Positions 1 to 7,020 of a DNA stretch of 52,602 nt are shown piece by piece. Numbering within the stretch: position 1 is the stretch's first letter; each line of letters begins with the position of its first letter. The position numbers were made by a program, and so were the translations under genes. The DNA is from RGIG2206 sp045577615 (lineage in GTDB: Bacteria > Bacillota > Clostridia > Oscillospirales > Acutalibacteraceae): the NCBI GenBank assembly GCA_045577615.1, contig JAZNIT010000055.1:1-52602 (forward strand), in the 5' to 3' direction. The notes under the pieces were generated by a model. The model saw only the letters and a list, made by a program, of their open reading frames with translations. It made no database searches and was not told the DNA's origin.

Positions 1-49
1 CAAAACTGCAAGCACCTAAAACAGATGAATTTTTGATAGAACAAAAGGC

Positions 50-88
50 AAAACACCGCAGTAACGCTGTCGCGTACTGCGGTGTTTT
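50..88. terminator. Bidirectional rho-independent terminator
   Basis: A perfect 14-bp stem (50-63 with 75-88) with an 11-nt loop, bounded by A-rich and T-rich ends, so it can act on either strand. It lies downstream of the minus-strand aldolase. The stem is nearly the same as that of the metK/sigG terminator at 42261-42293, although the loops differ. Confidence 0.8.
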
Positions 89-169
89 AACGCATTGGTC
101 TGCAAAAAGTCGCTGTTTTAGGCGAATTATCCCTAACCACAACTCCCTTTCATAAGTCTGCTTTTAGTC

Positions 170-820
170 TTATCTGTATTTTTGCTGGCACTCTCTGGTT
201 TTGTCAACATGAATTTTTGCCATCTCGGTGATTGCCGCATAATCCTCCGCCTCAATCAGGTCGGGCTTTAGGATTGATAATCCCGTGCCGACGCCAACGG
301 CACCTGCCTCAAAAAAGGCCTCAATAGTGTTTTCGTTAGTGCCGCCAACGCAAATAAAGGGGATATAGTTAAGGGGCCTTGCGATATTCTTTACATAACC
401 GATATCGTTGATGGTTATGGGGAACAGCTTAACTATATCAGCGCCTGCATCATAAGCGGCGGCGCACTCTGAAGGAGTAAAGGCGCCGGGGATAGAAATC
501 ATACCCAACTTTTTGGTAAGCTTAACAACCTCAAGGTTGAGGTTGGGCGAAAAGATAAATTTTGCGCCTGCGTCATAAGCGGTGCGCACCAAGTCGGTGT
601 TGACCACTGTGCCCGCGCCAACGGTTAGCTCAGGCACCTCGTTGATTATGGTTTTAATATAATCGGCGGTGGTTTCGGCCGTGTTTTCTTCGGCAGGGTT
701 AAAAGCGACCTCTACCAATCTGACTCCGCCGTCATAAACCGCCTTGGCTACCTTTGCAATCTTATCCTTGGGAATGCCTCTGAATATGCAAATTAAGCCT
801 TCATTAATAATAGCGTTCAT
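170..820 (-). CDS. KDPG/KHG aldolase (2-dehydro-3-deoxy-phosphogluconate / 4-hydroxy-2-oxoglutarate aldolase family)
   Basis: Class I aldolase of 216 residues that cleaves 2-keto-3-deoxy sugar-acid phosphates (or 4-hydroxy-2-oxoglutarate) to pyruvate and an aldehyde in the cytoplasm. The family signature is visible: the VEVAF strand with Glu37, the GAGTV turn near residue 70, and the GAFTPSE segment leading to ADIVKLFP with Schiff-base Lys131. Length is typical for the family. I chose the ATG at 820, which is preceded by AAGGGG; an upstream in-frame start at 853 would lie deep inside the dehydratase gene. It overlaps the end of the dehydratase by 17 bp, so the two are translationally coupled and probably catalyse successive steps (dehydration, then retro-aldol cleavage). 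The exact substrate is inferred, and a kinase for the intermediate is not in the window. Confidence 0.9.
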   Translation of the reverse strand: MNAIINEGLICIFRGIPKDKIAKVAKAVYDGGVRLVEVAFNPAEENTAETTADYIKTIINEVPELTVGAGTVVNTDLVRTAYDAGAKFIFSPNLNLEVVKLTKKLGMISIPGAFTPSECAAAYDAGADIVKLFPITINDIGYVKNIARPLNYIPFICVGGTNENTIEAFFEAGAVGVGTGLSILKPDLIEAEDYAAITEMAKIHVDKTRECQQKYR

Positions 821-1994
821 TTTCAAGCCCCTTAAAGTAATAGATGGTGTCATCGGGTGGACGAATATCGGTTACTGTGCCAATATAGTGACGCAGATTG
901 CGAGGCTTATAGGGATGAGAAAGCACAACCTCTTCGTTAACATCAATTCCAAGACCGGGCTTGTCGGGGATCTTAATCATACCGTTAGAGTATACAACCT
1001 CTTCATTAGTAACCTCTTTACGGAATGAGCCGTCGGTAAGCATAATCTCGTGAATAACAAAGTTAGGCACGGTAGCAGCCAACTGCAAAATAGCGGCGTT
1101 TGAAACGGGACCACTGGGATTGTGGAAGGAGATGGGGATGTGTCTTGCCTCGGCCATAGCGGCAATTTTCTTACCCTCTGAAAGACCGCCTGTGTGGAAT
1201 ACATCGGGCTGAACAAGGTCAACGCAGCCCTTATCAAAGTAATCCTGAAATTCGTATTTGGTATAGATACGCTCGCCGCCTGCAATGGGCACGTTTGAAC
1301 GGCTGCGAACGTATGCGGTTGAGTCGTTGTTGTCGGGCACGCAAGGCTCTTCAAGGCAGAAAGGCTTGAACTGTTCAAGCTCTCTTGAAATCTGCAGTGC
1401 AGTGGTAGGATTAAATCTGCCGTGACATTCAATAAGCAGGTCAACCATATCGCCGACAGCCTCTCTTACAGCACCGACAATGTTAACCGTCTTTTCCATT
1501 TGCTCGTTAGATATGGTCATATGTGCTGAACCAAAGGGATCCCACTTCATGGCGGTGATGCCAAGCTCTGCGGTGCGTTTTGCCTTTTTGGCAAAGTCCT
1601 CGGGGGTACGAGCGCCAACAAACCAAGCGTTAGCATACATTCTTACCTCATCGCGCATTTTGCCGCCAAAGAAGGCAGAAACGGGGCAGTTATAGAATTT
1701 ACCTGCAATATCCCACATCGCCATCTCAATAGCACTGATGGCCGACATGAGCACAGGGCCGCCCTTCCAATAAATATCACGGTAAACCTCAAAAAGCATA
1801 CGCTCAATCTCAAGGGGATTACGACCAACGATCAAGCGCTTAAGGTCGTGAACCATACCTTCGAGAGCAAGCTCATTGGTGCCCAGTGAGGCTTCGCCCC
1901 AACCGTACAAGCCTTCGTCGGTTTCAACCTTAACGAAATTCCAGTTCATACGGAAGGAGTCCATCGTGTAAACCTTTACGTCAGTAATTTTCAT
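804..1994 (-). CDS. Mandelate racemase/muconate lactonizing (enolase) superfamily dehydratase, D-galactonate dehydratase-like
   Basis: A 396-residue enolase-superfamily enzyme, expected to dehydrate an aldonate such as galactonate to its 2-keto-3-deoxy acid using Mg2+. The N-terminal capping domain begins KITDVKVYTMD. The barrel carries three acidic metal-ligand motifs, LIECHGRF, CLEEP and AGGERI (around residues 189, 216 and 241), and the catalytic-histidine motif SFHNPSGP near 291. The motif MKWDPFG resembles the galactonate dehydratase subgroup, but exact sugar specificity cannot be read. ATG at 1994 has GGAG 9 nt upstream; the TTG at 2000 is too close to that site. It is the first gene of a two-gene operon with the aldolase and is divergent from an AraC regulator that probably controls it. 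Confidence 0.87.
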   Translation of the reverse strand: MKITDVKVYTMDSFRMNWNFVKVETDEGLYGWGEASLGTNELALEGMVHDLKRLIVGRNPLEIERMLFEVYRDIYWKGGPVLMSAISAIEMAMWDIAGKFYNCPVSAFFGGKMRDEVRMYANAWFVGARTPEDFAKKAKRTAELGITAMKWDPFGSAHMTISNEQMEKTVNIVGAVREAVGDMVDLLIECHGRFNPTTALQISRELEQFKPFCLEEPCVPDNNDSTAYVRSRSNVPIAGGERIYTKYEFQDYFDKGCVDLVQPDVFHTGGLSEGKKIAAMAEARHIPISFHNPSGPVSNAAILQLAATVPNFVIHEIMLTDGSFRKEVTNEEVVYSNGMIKIPDKPGLGIDVNEEVVLSHPYKPRNLRHYIGTVTDIRPPDDTIYYFKGLENERYY

Positions 1995-2054
1995 TGACAA
2001 TCACTCCAATCATCATTTTGAGTGTACCATTTGCACGGGGTTGGTAGAATGTAG

Positions 2055-2120
2055 AGTATAGCATTTTTTTGCACAAAACGCGCATACGTGCTTGACAAAT
2101 CTATTGTGGTATTGTAGATT
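2055..2120. promoter_or_regulatory. Divergent promoter region between the sugar-acid operon and araC-type gene
   Basis: On the plus strand TTGACA (2092-2097), a 17-bp spacer and TAGATT (2115-2120) form a good vegetative promoter for the regulator. On the minus strand TATACT (2055-2060) is a plausible -10 for the dehydratase operon, but no convincing -35 sits 17 bp upstream, as expected for an activator-dependent promoter. TTTGCAC occurs twice in direct orientation (2030-2036 and 2068-2074), a possible activator site. Confidence 0.6.
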
Positions 2121-2145
2121 GAAAGCAAGAGGGGGTGACCTTTTC

Positions 2146-2970
2146 GTGCTTGAAAAATGGAATAGCCTTGCTAACGGACAGTTTGTCCTGCGTGATATAG
2201 CAGCCTTTGATGTGGCAATGAAGGGCAGCAAATTCTCGCCGCCTGCTGATAAGGGACGCATTTGCAGTGCTTTTTTTATGATACGAAAGGGCAGTGCAAC
2301 CTATAGTTTTGCATCGGGCGAATTTGATGTTGACGAGGGCGATCTGGTATATCTGCCAAAGGGCTCAAACTACACCTTCACCCCAAAGCAAAAGGGGCTT
2401 GTGCATGCCTTGGTCAATTTTGATATTTATGATGTTTACGGCAATTTGATAGAACTGTCATACGAGCCTCAGATGATTGTTAAAAACGCGTCCAAGGGGT
2501 ACAAGCTTATTATTGACGAGCTTATAAAATGCTTTATGTTCCGCAATTTTTCAGGTGAACTGCGAAGCTCGGCCTTGGTAATGCAACTTATATCTAATAT
2601 GCTTGACGATATCAACATTAAGCAAATGGGATATGTTGGCTATGAAAGAATTATACCTGCAGTTACCTATATAGAGCAAAACTGCAATGCCGATATATCC
2701 ACTGCCGATCTTGCCGAAATGTGCGATATGAGTGAATCTCAGCTGCGCCGCCTTTTCAAAGAATATTCGGGCTCATCACCCGTTGAATACCGCAATAAGC
2801 TGCGTGTCGAAAAGGCATATCAGCTGCTTAAATATAATTTTTGCAATGTTACCGAAGCGGCCGAAAGCGTTGGCTTTAATAACATATATTATTTTTCGCG
2901 CCTTTTCAAATCGGTCATTGGTGTTGCACCAAAATCTGTGCAAATGCAAAGTGAAAACAAACAACAATAG
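2146..2970 (+). CDS. AraC family transcriptional regulator
   Basis: A 274-residue regulator with an N-terminal cupin-like ligand-binding half (roughly residues 20-120; a FDVDEGDLVYLPKGSNYTF segment is typical of AraC sensing domains) and a C-terminal double HTH (about 170-270). The second HTH carries the family signature NVTEAAESVGFNNIYYFSRLFKSVIG followed by PK(S). I chose the GTG at 2146, 8 nt after AGAGGGGGTG. Translation further upstream would run through the -35 box of its own promoter, so a TTG start at 2092 is rejected. Divergent orientation from the dehydratase-aldolase pair suggests it activates that operon in response to a sugar acid or derivative. It is followed immediately by a terminator hairpin. 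Confidence 0.92.
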   Translation: MLEKWNSLANGQFVLRDIAAFDVAMKGSKFSPPADKGRICSAFFMIRKGSATYSFASGEFDVDEGDLVYLPKGSNYTFTPKQKGLVHALVNFDIYDVYGNLIELSYEPQMIVKNASKGYKLIIDELIKCFMFRNFSGELRSSALVMQLISNMLDDINIKQMGYVGYERIIPAVTYIEQNCNADISTADLAEMCDMSESQLRRLFKEYSGSSPVEYRNKLRVEKAYQLLKYNFCNVTEAAESVGFNNIYYFSRLFKSVIGVAPKSVQMQSENKQQ

Positions 2971-2980
2971 TCATATGGAA

Positions 2981-3014
2981 CCCCTGCTAAAAATATATTA
3001 GCAGGGGTGATTTT
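2981..3014 (+). terminator. Terminator of the AraC gene with the next gene's ribosome-binding site in its stem
   Basis: A perfect 10-bp stem (2981-2990 with 2998-3007), 7-nt loop, followed by TGA and seven T. The AGGGG in the 3' arm is also the Shine-Dalgarno of the pdaB-like gene starting at 3016, so read-through transcripts would hide that site. Confidence 0.75.
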
Positions 3015-3015
3015 T

Positions 3016-3777
3016 TTGAAAATACTGATTCTGTCCTCAAAACAGTTTAATTTTGCACTTTGTGTTGCAACCGTTATTACTCTTGTGCTGCTCACCTTCG
3101 GCACCTATGTAACCGCTACTGCCAATAGACTTTTACCTATATACTCGGTAGAAAACAGCAAAAAGCAAATTGCCATTACTTTTGATGCTGCGTGGGACGA
3201 CAGCGGTCTTGATGAAATTATGGCAGTCCTCAAAAAACACAATGCTTTGTCAACAGTTTTTGTGGTGGGTGAGTGGGCAGAAAAATATCACGATGCAGTG
3301 AAAAAAATAAGTGATGCAGGGCATACCATCGGCAACCACTCCAACAAGCACAGCCACCTTAACAAAATGGACGCAACGCAGATTGAGAAGGATGTCACCG
3401 CTTGTAACCAAACAATTGAGGCTATAACCGGCAAAAAGGTAACTCTCTACCGAGGTCCATACGGCGAGTATAACAATACCGCCGTTTCGGTAATAAACAA
3501 GCTTGGTATGTATTACATACAATGGAGCTGTGATTCTCTTGATTGGAAGTCAAATTATACTGTAGATATGATAACTGCCGCCGCCCTTAAAAAGGCAGGA
3601 GCAGGGGGTATAATGCTATTTCATATTGGAATAGAGAATACTGCCGCCGCCCTGGAAAATATCCTCGCTCAACTTGAAAAGGATGGATATACATTTGTCA
3701 CAGTTGACCAACTGATTTTAAAAGATAACTACACAATCGACCATAGGGGCAGACAAATTAAAAAAGGCTCCCTCTGA
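3016..3777 (+). CDS. Polysaccharide deacetylase, PdaB-like sporulation family
   Basis: A 253-residue membrane-anchored NodB-fold carbohydrate esterase 4 enzyme. An N-terminal transmembrane/signal anchor spans about residues 12-34. The NodB motifs follow: TFDAAWDD (55-62, catalytic base and metal Asp), HSNKH (108-112, metal histidines), RGPYGEYN, WSCDSLDW and LFHIG. This set and the KKQIAITFDAAWDD start match PdaB-type proteins, which act in spore cortex/forespore peptidoglycan maintenance, so a spore-wall role is inferred. Start is TTG 3016, 8 nt after AGGGG. The last three codons and the stop lie inside a MITE-like repeat that begins at 3766. A 107-bp internal segment is duplicated exactly at 5633-5739. 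Confidence 0.88.
   Translation: MKILILSSKQFNFALCVATVITLVLLTFGTYVTATANRLLPIYSVENSKKQIAITFDAAWDDSGLDEIMAVLKKHNALSTVFVVGEWAEKYHDAVKKISDAGHTIGNHSNKHSHLNKMDATQIEKDVTACNQTIEAITGKKVTLYRGPYGEYNNTAVSVINKLGMYYIQWSCDSLDWKSNYTVDMITAAALKKAGAGGIMLFHIGIENTAAALENILAQLEKDGYTFVTVDQLILKDNYTIDHRGRQIKKGSL
3531..3637 (+). repeat. 107-bp exact direct repeat, copy A (inside pdaB-like gene)
   Basis: Identical over 107 bp to 5633-5739. This copy is within the intact deacetylase gene and encodes the WSCDSLDW to LFHIG region, so it is the parent copy. Confidence 0.95.
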
Positions 3778-3879
3778 TGAGGGAGCTGGATTTTTGCAAA
3801 GCAAAAAGACTGAGGGAGAGATATTAATTTTTCTCTCCTTCCACCGCAAGCGGTCCCCCTTCCTCGTCAGAGGAAGGCA
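3766..3879. repeat. MITE-like palindromic element, copy 1
   Basis: Begins GGCTCCCTCTGATGAGGGAG, continues through a TTTTTGC-aaa-GCAAAAA hairpin and ACTGAGGGAGAG, and ends in a second hairpin (CCTTCCTCGTCAGAGGAAGG) that is an imperfect inverse of its start. A related copy starts at 7594. The first hairpin supplies the stop codon of the deacetylase gene. No coding capacity. The rest of the intergenic stretch to 4050 is AT-rich with nothing else I recognise. Confidence 0.75.
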
Positions 3880-4051
3880 TAAAAGGGCGGTGGCACATAA
3901 ACACAATGACTTAGGGTTAATGTGTGTGTTTTCTTTTGTGTGTGATTTTCAAAGATAAAATATTGCTCCTTCGTTTTGTTCTCAAATATTGCTCCTACAT
4001 TGTATTTTATAAATACAATATTAGTATTGTTGAAAACTGTTTAAAAAGCAA

Positions 4052-4080
4052 GAAAAAACACCGACGAAATTCGTTGGTGT
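4052..4080 (-). terminator. Terminator for the minus-strand zinc-ribbon gene pair
   Basis: On the minus strand a 9-bp stem (4072-4080 with 4058-4066, one G-T pair) around a 5-nt AT loop is followed by a run of T (plus-strand A5 at 4053-4057). It sits 11 bp past the stop codon at 4091. Confidence 0.75.
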
Positions 4081-4090
4081 TGAAAAGAAT

Positions 4091-4723
4091 TTATTTTACT
4101 ATTTCGGTGCCACATTTGTCACAAAACTGACTATCAGCAGGTAACTTATTACCACATTTACGACAATAAAAATAATTGTTTGATTCTTGTGTGTTTTTTT
4201 CTACCGATTTAATAACGGGCTTATTTTGAATAATTACCTCTTGGGGCTTTGGTGCATTACATTTTGCCAACTTTACGCGATAAGTTATAACTATCGTTAT
4301 AATACTCAAAAAGGCAAGTAAAGCAATTAACCCACCACCTGAAACTATAGGTAAACCATCTATTAGGAGATATAATAACGTAAAACTTAAAATCGCACCT
4401 AATACATAACTAACATAAAACCATATTCTAAAACGATATGTAACTAATGCTTCTGGCTCTAAATCTTCAACTTCTAAATTGTTTGTCTTAACTGGCAAAG
4501 AACAATGTGGGCAAGTTATCGTTTTGGGACCTATTTTAGGTATATCAGGGTCACCTAGTCCCCAATATTTAATAATTGCATACGGAATTAAAATAGGAAA
4601 TGTTATAAACCACAAGCACGAAATTATGGGGGTTAGTGCTCCGTGTGTCTCCTCGTCAAGAGTGTATCCGCAATGCGGACAACGAGTAGTTAATGTTGTT
4701 ACTGTATATCTAAATGTGCCCAT
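4091..4723 (-). CDS. Zinc-ribbon membrane protein, function unknown
   Basis: A 210-residue protein I do not recognise as a named family. Visible parts: an N-terminal half-ribbon CPHCGYTL, a hydrophobic segment around residues 30-50, a second CPHC near 71, two transmembrane helices around 102-150 and a C-terminal complete zinc ribbon with CRKCGNKL and CDKCGTEI. The order metal knuckle, membrane, metal knuckle, membrane, ribbon suggests a small membrane-embedded scaffold or sensor. ATG follows AAGGAG by 11 nt. It lies 15 bp after the zinc-ribbon gene at 4739-5518, shares its promoter and is closed by a terminator. AT-rich compared with the core genome. Confidence 0.7.
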   Translation of the reverse strand: MGTFRYTVTTLTTRCPHCGYTLDEETHGALTPIISCLWFITFPILIPYAIIKYWGLGDPDIPKIGPKTITCPHCSLPVKTNNLEVEDLEPEALVTYRFRIWFYVSYVLGAILSFTLLYLLIDGLPIVSGGGLIALLAFLSIITIVITYRVKLAKCNAPKPQEVIIQNKPVIKSVEKNTQESNNYFYCRKCGNKLPADSQFCDKCGTEIVK

Positions 4724-4738
4724 TTTTTAAAACGCTCC

Positions 4739-5518
4739 TTAATAAAAAATTACTTCCCAAAAAGTACAATACCTTCTCAACTTTACCTCAACAGTTGCAC
4801 TTGGTCCACCCTCTAAATATAAAGATTTAGTAATGGAATATTTTCCGTTTGTAAAATCAGATGAATGTAAAGTAATGGTATCGCTTGTAGAGTCTTTTTT
4901 ATGATTTCCTTTAACTGTAATTTCCAACTTTGTCGGTTGTCCAAAAGTTATTTTTGCAGAGTCATTTGCACCATTAATTTCAACAGAGGTGTTAGGGTCA
5001 TAAACAACACCCGTCATATATGAATAATAATCCGTATCATAACCCACATCAACAAGAATAGTTCCCGAACTTGGAATATCTCTTTCCACCATATCGACTT
5101 TTGAATCGTAAACTATTCTTAATGTAATTGAAGATAAAATAACGAGAATAGAAAATACTAATGATACAATTTTTATTGACACATTAGAACTATCCGCTAT
5201 TTTTCGCTTGGTTAACACGACTAGTCCAATAGCGATAGCAGCCTCGACAATATAGGCAAGAAACTTCCATCCACTATAAAATGGAGCCATTTTAATATTA
5301 AAGAACAAAAACACACCGAGTGCAATATAGCAAGATGCATTGACAAGTAACGAAATGTTGTTTGTAAAGAAATTGTTTTTTGGTTTGCAAGGAGCAGAAA
5401 TACTTGTCGTCATCTTTTCCGTGCTTGTATCATTTAACTTTTCAAAAAGCGACTTGCCACAATAGGTGCAAAAATCACTATCTTCGGCAATGGATTTACC
5501 GCAGTATCGGCAAAACAT
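4739..5518 (-). CDS. Zinc-ribbon domain-containing membrane protein, function unknown
   Basis: A 259-residue protein. Residues 1-24 form a canonical double-CxxC zinc ribbon (CRYCGK ... CTYCGK). A linker leads to three or four hydrophobic helices (about 50-70, 80-103, 115-135), and the remaining ~120 residues are beta-rich and polar, resembling an extracytoplasmic Ig-like or carbohydrate-binding-like domain. The layout (cytoplasmic ribbon, membrane helices, external beta domain) recurs in Firmicutes proteins without known function. ATG is preceded by AAAGGGGTGA. First gene of a two-gene operon with 4091-4723. Confidence 0.72.
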   Translation of the reverse strand: MFCRYCGKSIAEDSDFCTYCGKSLFEKLNDTSTEKMTTSISAPCKPKNNFFTNNISLLVNASCYIALGVFLFFNIKMAPFYSGWKFLAYIVEAAIAIGLVVLTKRKIADSSNVSIKIVSLVFSILVILSSITLRIVYDSKVDMVERDIPSSGTILVDVGYDTDYYSYMTGVVYDPNTSVEINGANDSAKITFGQPTKLEITVKGNHKKDSTSDTITLHSSDFTNGKYSITKSLYLEGGPSATVEVKLRRYCTFWEVIFY

Positions 5519-5543
5519 ATATCAATCACCCCTTTACTGTTTA

Positions 5544-5572
5544 ATTATAACACAAACTATAATAATTTACAA
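5544..5572 (-). promoter_or_regulatory. Vegetative promoter of the zinc-ribbon operon
   Basis: On the minus strand TTGTAA (5572-5567), exactly 17 bp, then a perfect TATAAT (5549-5544), 26 bp before the ATG at 5518. Confidence 0.8.
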
Positions 5573-5632
5573 TTCTTTTTGGAAAAAGTAAGAAAAATGC
5601 GATTATTAAAGTATTACTTTTGTATCTAATGT

Positions 5633-5739
5633 TGATTCTCTTGATTGGAAGTCAAATTATACTGTAGATATGATAACTGCCGCCGCCCTTAAAAAGGCAG
5701 GAGCAGGGGGTATAATGCTATTTCATATTGGAATAGAGA
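5633..5739 (+). repeat. 107-bp exact direct repeat, copy B (orphan pdaB fragment)
   Basis: Exact copy of 3531-3637, detached from the rest of the deacetylase gene. Its right end abuts the truncated MATE gene at 5740-5741. It has no start codon or ribosome-binding site of its own and is a rearrangement scar. Confidence 0.95.
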
Positions 5740-5740
5740 T

Positions 5741-6313
5741 AATTCCTTTGGGCCTGCCGCAGTGTCGGGCAGTGCCGCAGGTCTTAACATTGAGGGCTTT
5801 ATAACAGTAACTATGAATGGCTTTGAGGCGGCAGCGGTTAACTTCACAGGCCAAAATATTGGTGCTAAAAAGTATAGCCGCATCAATAAGATTTTGATTA
5901 CCTGTACGGCTTGCTCAATGGTGGTCGGTATGGCCTTGGGCGCTTTGGTGTTTATCTTTAAGGATGCGTTGCTTTCTATATACATTACCGATTCTGCAGA
6001 GGCTATAATGTATGGCGCACAACGGCTTACTGTTTTAACCTGCAGTTTCTTTATCGTTGCTGTCCTTAACAGCTTGGTGTGCGCACTGCGCGGAATGGGC
6101 AAGGCGTTCTATGCTATGCTTGCAAACGTATGCTGCGTGTGTGGAATAAGGGTTGTGTTTGTTCTTACACTCTTTAAATACGTGCCCTTCTTTCACACCT
6201 TCACGTGGCTGTTTATCATTTATCCCATCACTTGAGTAGGCTGTATTTTAATATTGTTGCCGACCTATCTTGTTCAAATTAAAAAACTTCTTATCTCAGG
6301 CGAAGGAGAATAA
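5741..6313 (+). pseudogene. MATE family efflux transporter, N-terminally truncated and interrupted
   Basis: The C-terminal half of a multidrug and toxin extrusion transporter. The reading frame opens NSFGPAAVSGSAAG, contains the family-typical GQNIGAKKY segment between helices 7 and 8, and continues through hydrophobic helices. The N-terminal six helices are missing: upstream is a pdaB fragment. A TGA at 6233-6235 follows YPIT; reading through it gives VGCILILLPTYLVQ and a natural end at TAA 6311-6313, and the TGA most simply replaces a TGG Trp codon. So there are two independent lesions, a 5' deletion/fusion and a nonsense mutation. The GC-richer codon use resembles the core genome more than the AT-rich neighbours. 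Confidence 0.87.
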
Positions 6314-6316
6314 AAT

Positions 6317-6346
6317 AAAAAAGCAAGTCTTTCGACTTGCTTTTTT
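6317..6346. terminator. Bidirectional terminator between MATE remnant and small membrane gene
   Basis: A perfect 13-bp stem (6317-6329 with 6334-6346) with a TTTC loop and A6/T6 ends, placed 4 bp after the MATE stop and 10 bp after the end of the minus-strand gene at 6356. Confidence 0.88.
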
Positions 6347-6355
6347 ATATGTGGT

Positions 6356-6694
6356 TTATGGTTTCTTTAAAAGCCTTTTGTATGTAAGATAAAAACCGCC
6401 AATCCAAACCGGAATAGAAAACAATAGCTGCAAATATTTACCATCGATGAAGCTGATATAGTCCCAGTATATCAAAAAGCCAAATAAATACACAAGAAAT
6501 GCAATAGAGTATATCTTCCTGACTTTAGCTGCTAAAGCTCTTTTGTTTAGTATAATAAAGATGTTTTTTAACCCTAAACCAATGGCAAAAACAAGAAACG
6601 GTATAACAATGACTTTTGTCAAAAAATCATTTGTGTTAAACAGAACATAGAGCAAAACAACTGTAACAACGATAGATGTAATAATTTGCTTCAT
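6356..6694 (-). CDS. Small integral membrane protein, function unknown
   Basis: A 112-residue protein consisting almost entirely of four predicted transmembrane helices (about residues 4-22, 27-47, 62-82 and 88-104) joined by short Lys/Arg-rich loops, ending in a basic tail YKRLLKKP. No catalytic motif or family that I recognise. ATG follows AGAGGA by 6-7 nt. Single-gene unit with its own promoter and terminator in the AT-rich accessory stretch. Confidence 0.7.
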   Translation of the reverse strand: MKQIITSIVVTVVLLYVLFNTNDFLTKVIVIPFLVFAIGLGLKNIFIILNKRALAAKVRKIYSIAFLVYLFGFLIYWDYISFIDGKYLQLLFSIPVWIGGFYLTYKRLLKKP

Positions 6695-6741
6695 AAAATT
6701 CCTCTGCGTGTTTAGTTTGTAAAGTAACTATATCACGGTTT

Positions 6742-6770
6742 ATTATACCATAAAATAAAAAACAAAGCAA
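6742..6770 (-). promoter_or_regulatory. Vegetative promoter of the 6356-6694 gene
   Basis: Minus strand TTGCTT (6770-6765), 17 bp, perfect TATAAT (6747-6742), followed by the ATG about 50 bp downstream. Confidence 0.75.
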
Positions 6771-6929
6771 GGCGCAGCATTGTATATCATAAAAACTTTA
6801 GTTTTATAAATCATCATTGCGAATGGATTTTTATGCACACCTAAAGGTGTAATGAGATACAACACGGCTTTGCCGTGTTGATGATATGCACGCTAACGCG
6901 AGATTACATGCCAATCCTTCGGATTGGAT
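6771..6929. repeat. Short-hairpin array 1
   Basis: A non-coding run of small perfect or near-perfect palindromes: ATAAAA/TTTTAT, ACACC-TAAA-GGTGT, CAACACGGC-TTT-GCCGTGTTG, and CCAATCC-TTC-GGATTGG, separated by short linkers such as ATGAG, GATGATATG and ATCATCAT. It fills the gap between the terminator of one minus-strand gene and the promoter of the next. Related to the array at 9408-9580. Confidence 0.7.
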
Positions 6930-6965
6930 AAAAAATAAGACAGTCCGAAGACTGTCTTATTTTTT
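6930..6965. terminator. Terminator of the 7021-7533 gene
   Basis: A 16-bp stem (6930-6945 with 6950-6965) with a CGAA loop and an A6/T6 flank, about 55 bp past the stop of the minus-strand gene. Confidence 0.88.
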
Positions 6966-7020
6966 GGGACTGACACACAAAATGGAACCGGCCTGAAACC
7001 AGATTTTCTTTAATTCTAAC

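Noticed and set aside
2030..2074. Two TTTGCAC direct repeats as defined AraC operator sites
   Set aside because: Seven bases repeated 38 bp apart in an AT-rich spacer is too weak alone; kept only as a remark in the promoter entry.
2092..2145. Longer AraC reading frame starting at TTG 2092
   Set aside because: That codon is the -35 box of the gene's own promoter; the GTG at 2146 has a proper ribosome-binding site.
5741..6313. TGA recoded as tryptophan or selenocysteine
   Set aside because: The gene already lacks its N-terminal half, there is no SECIS-like context evident, and TGA ends several intact genes in the window (for example pdaB and tsf).
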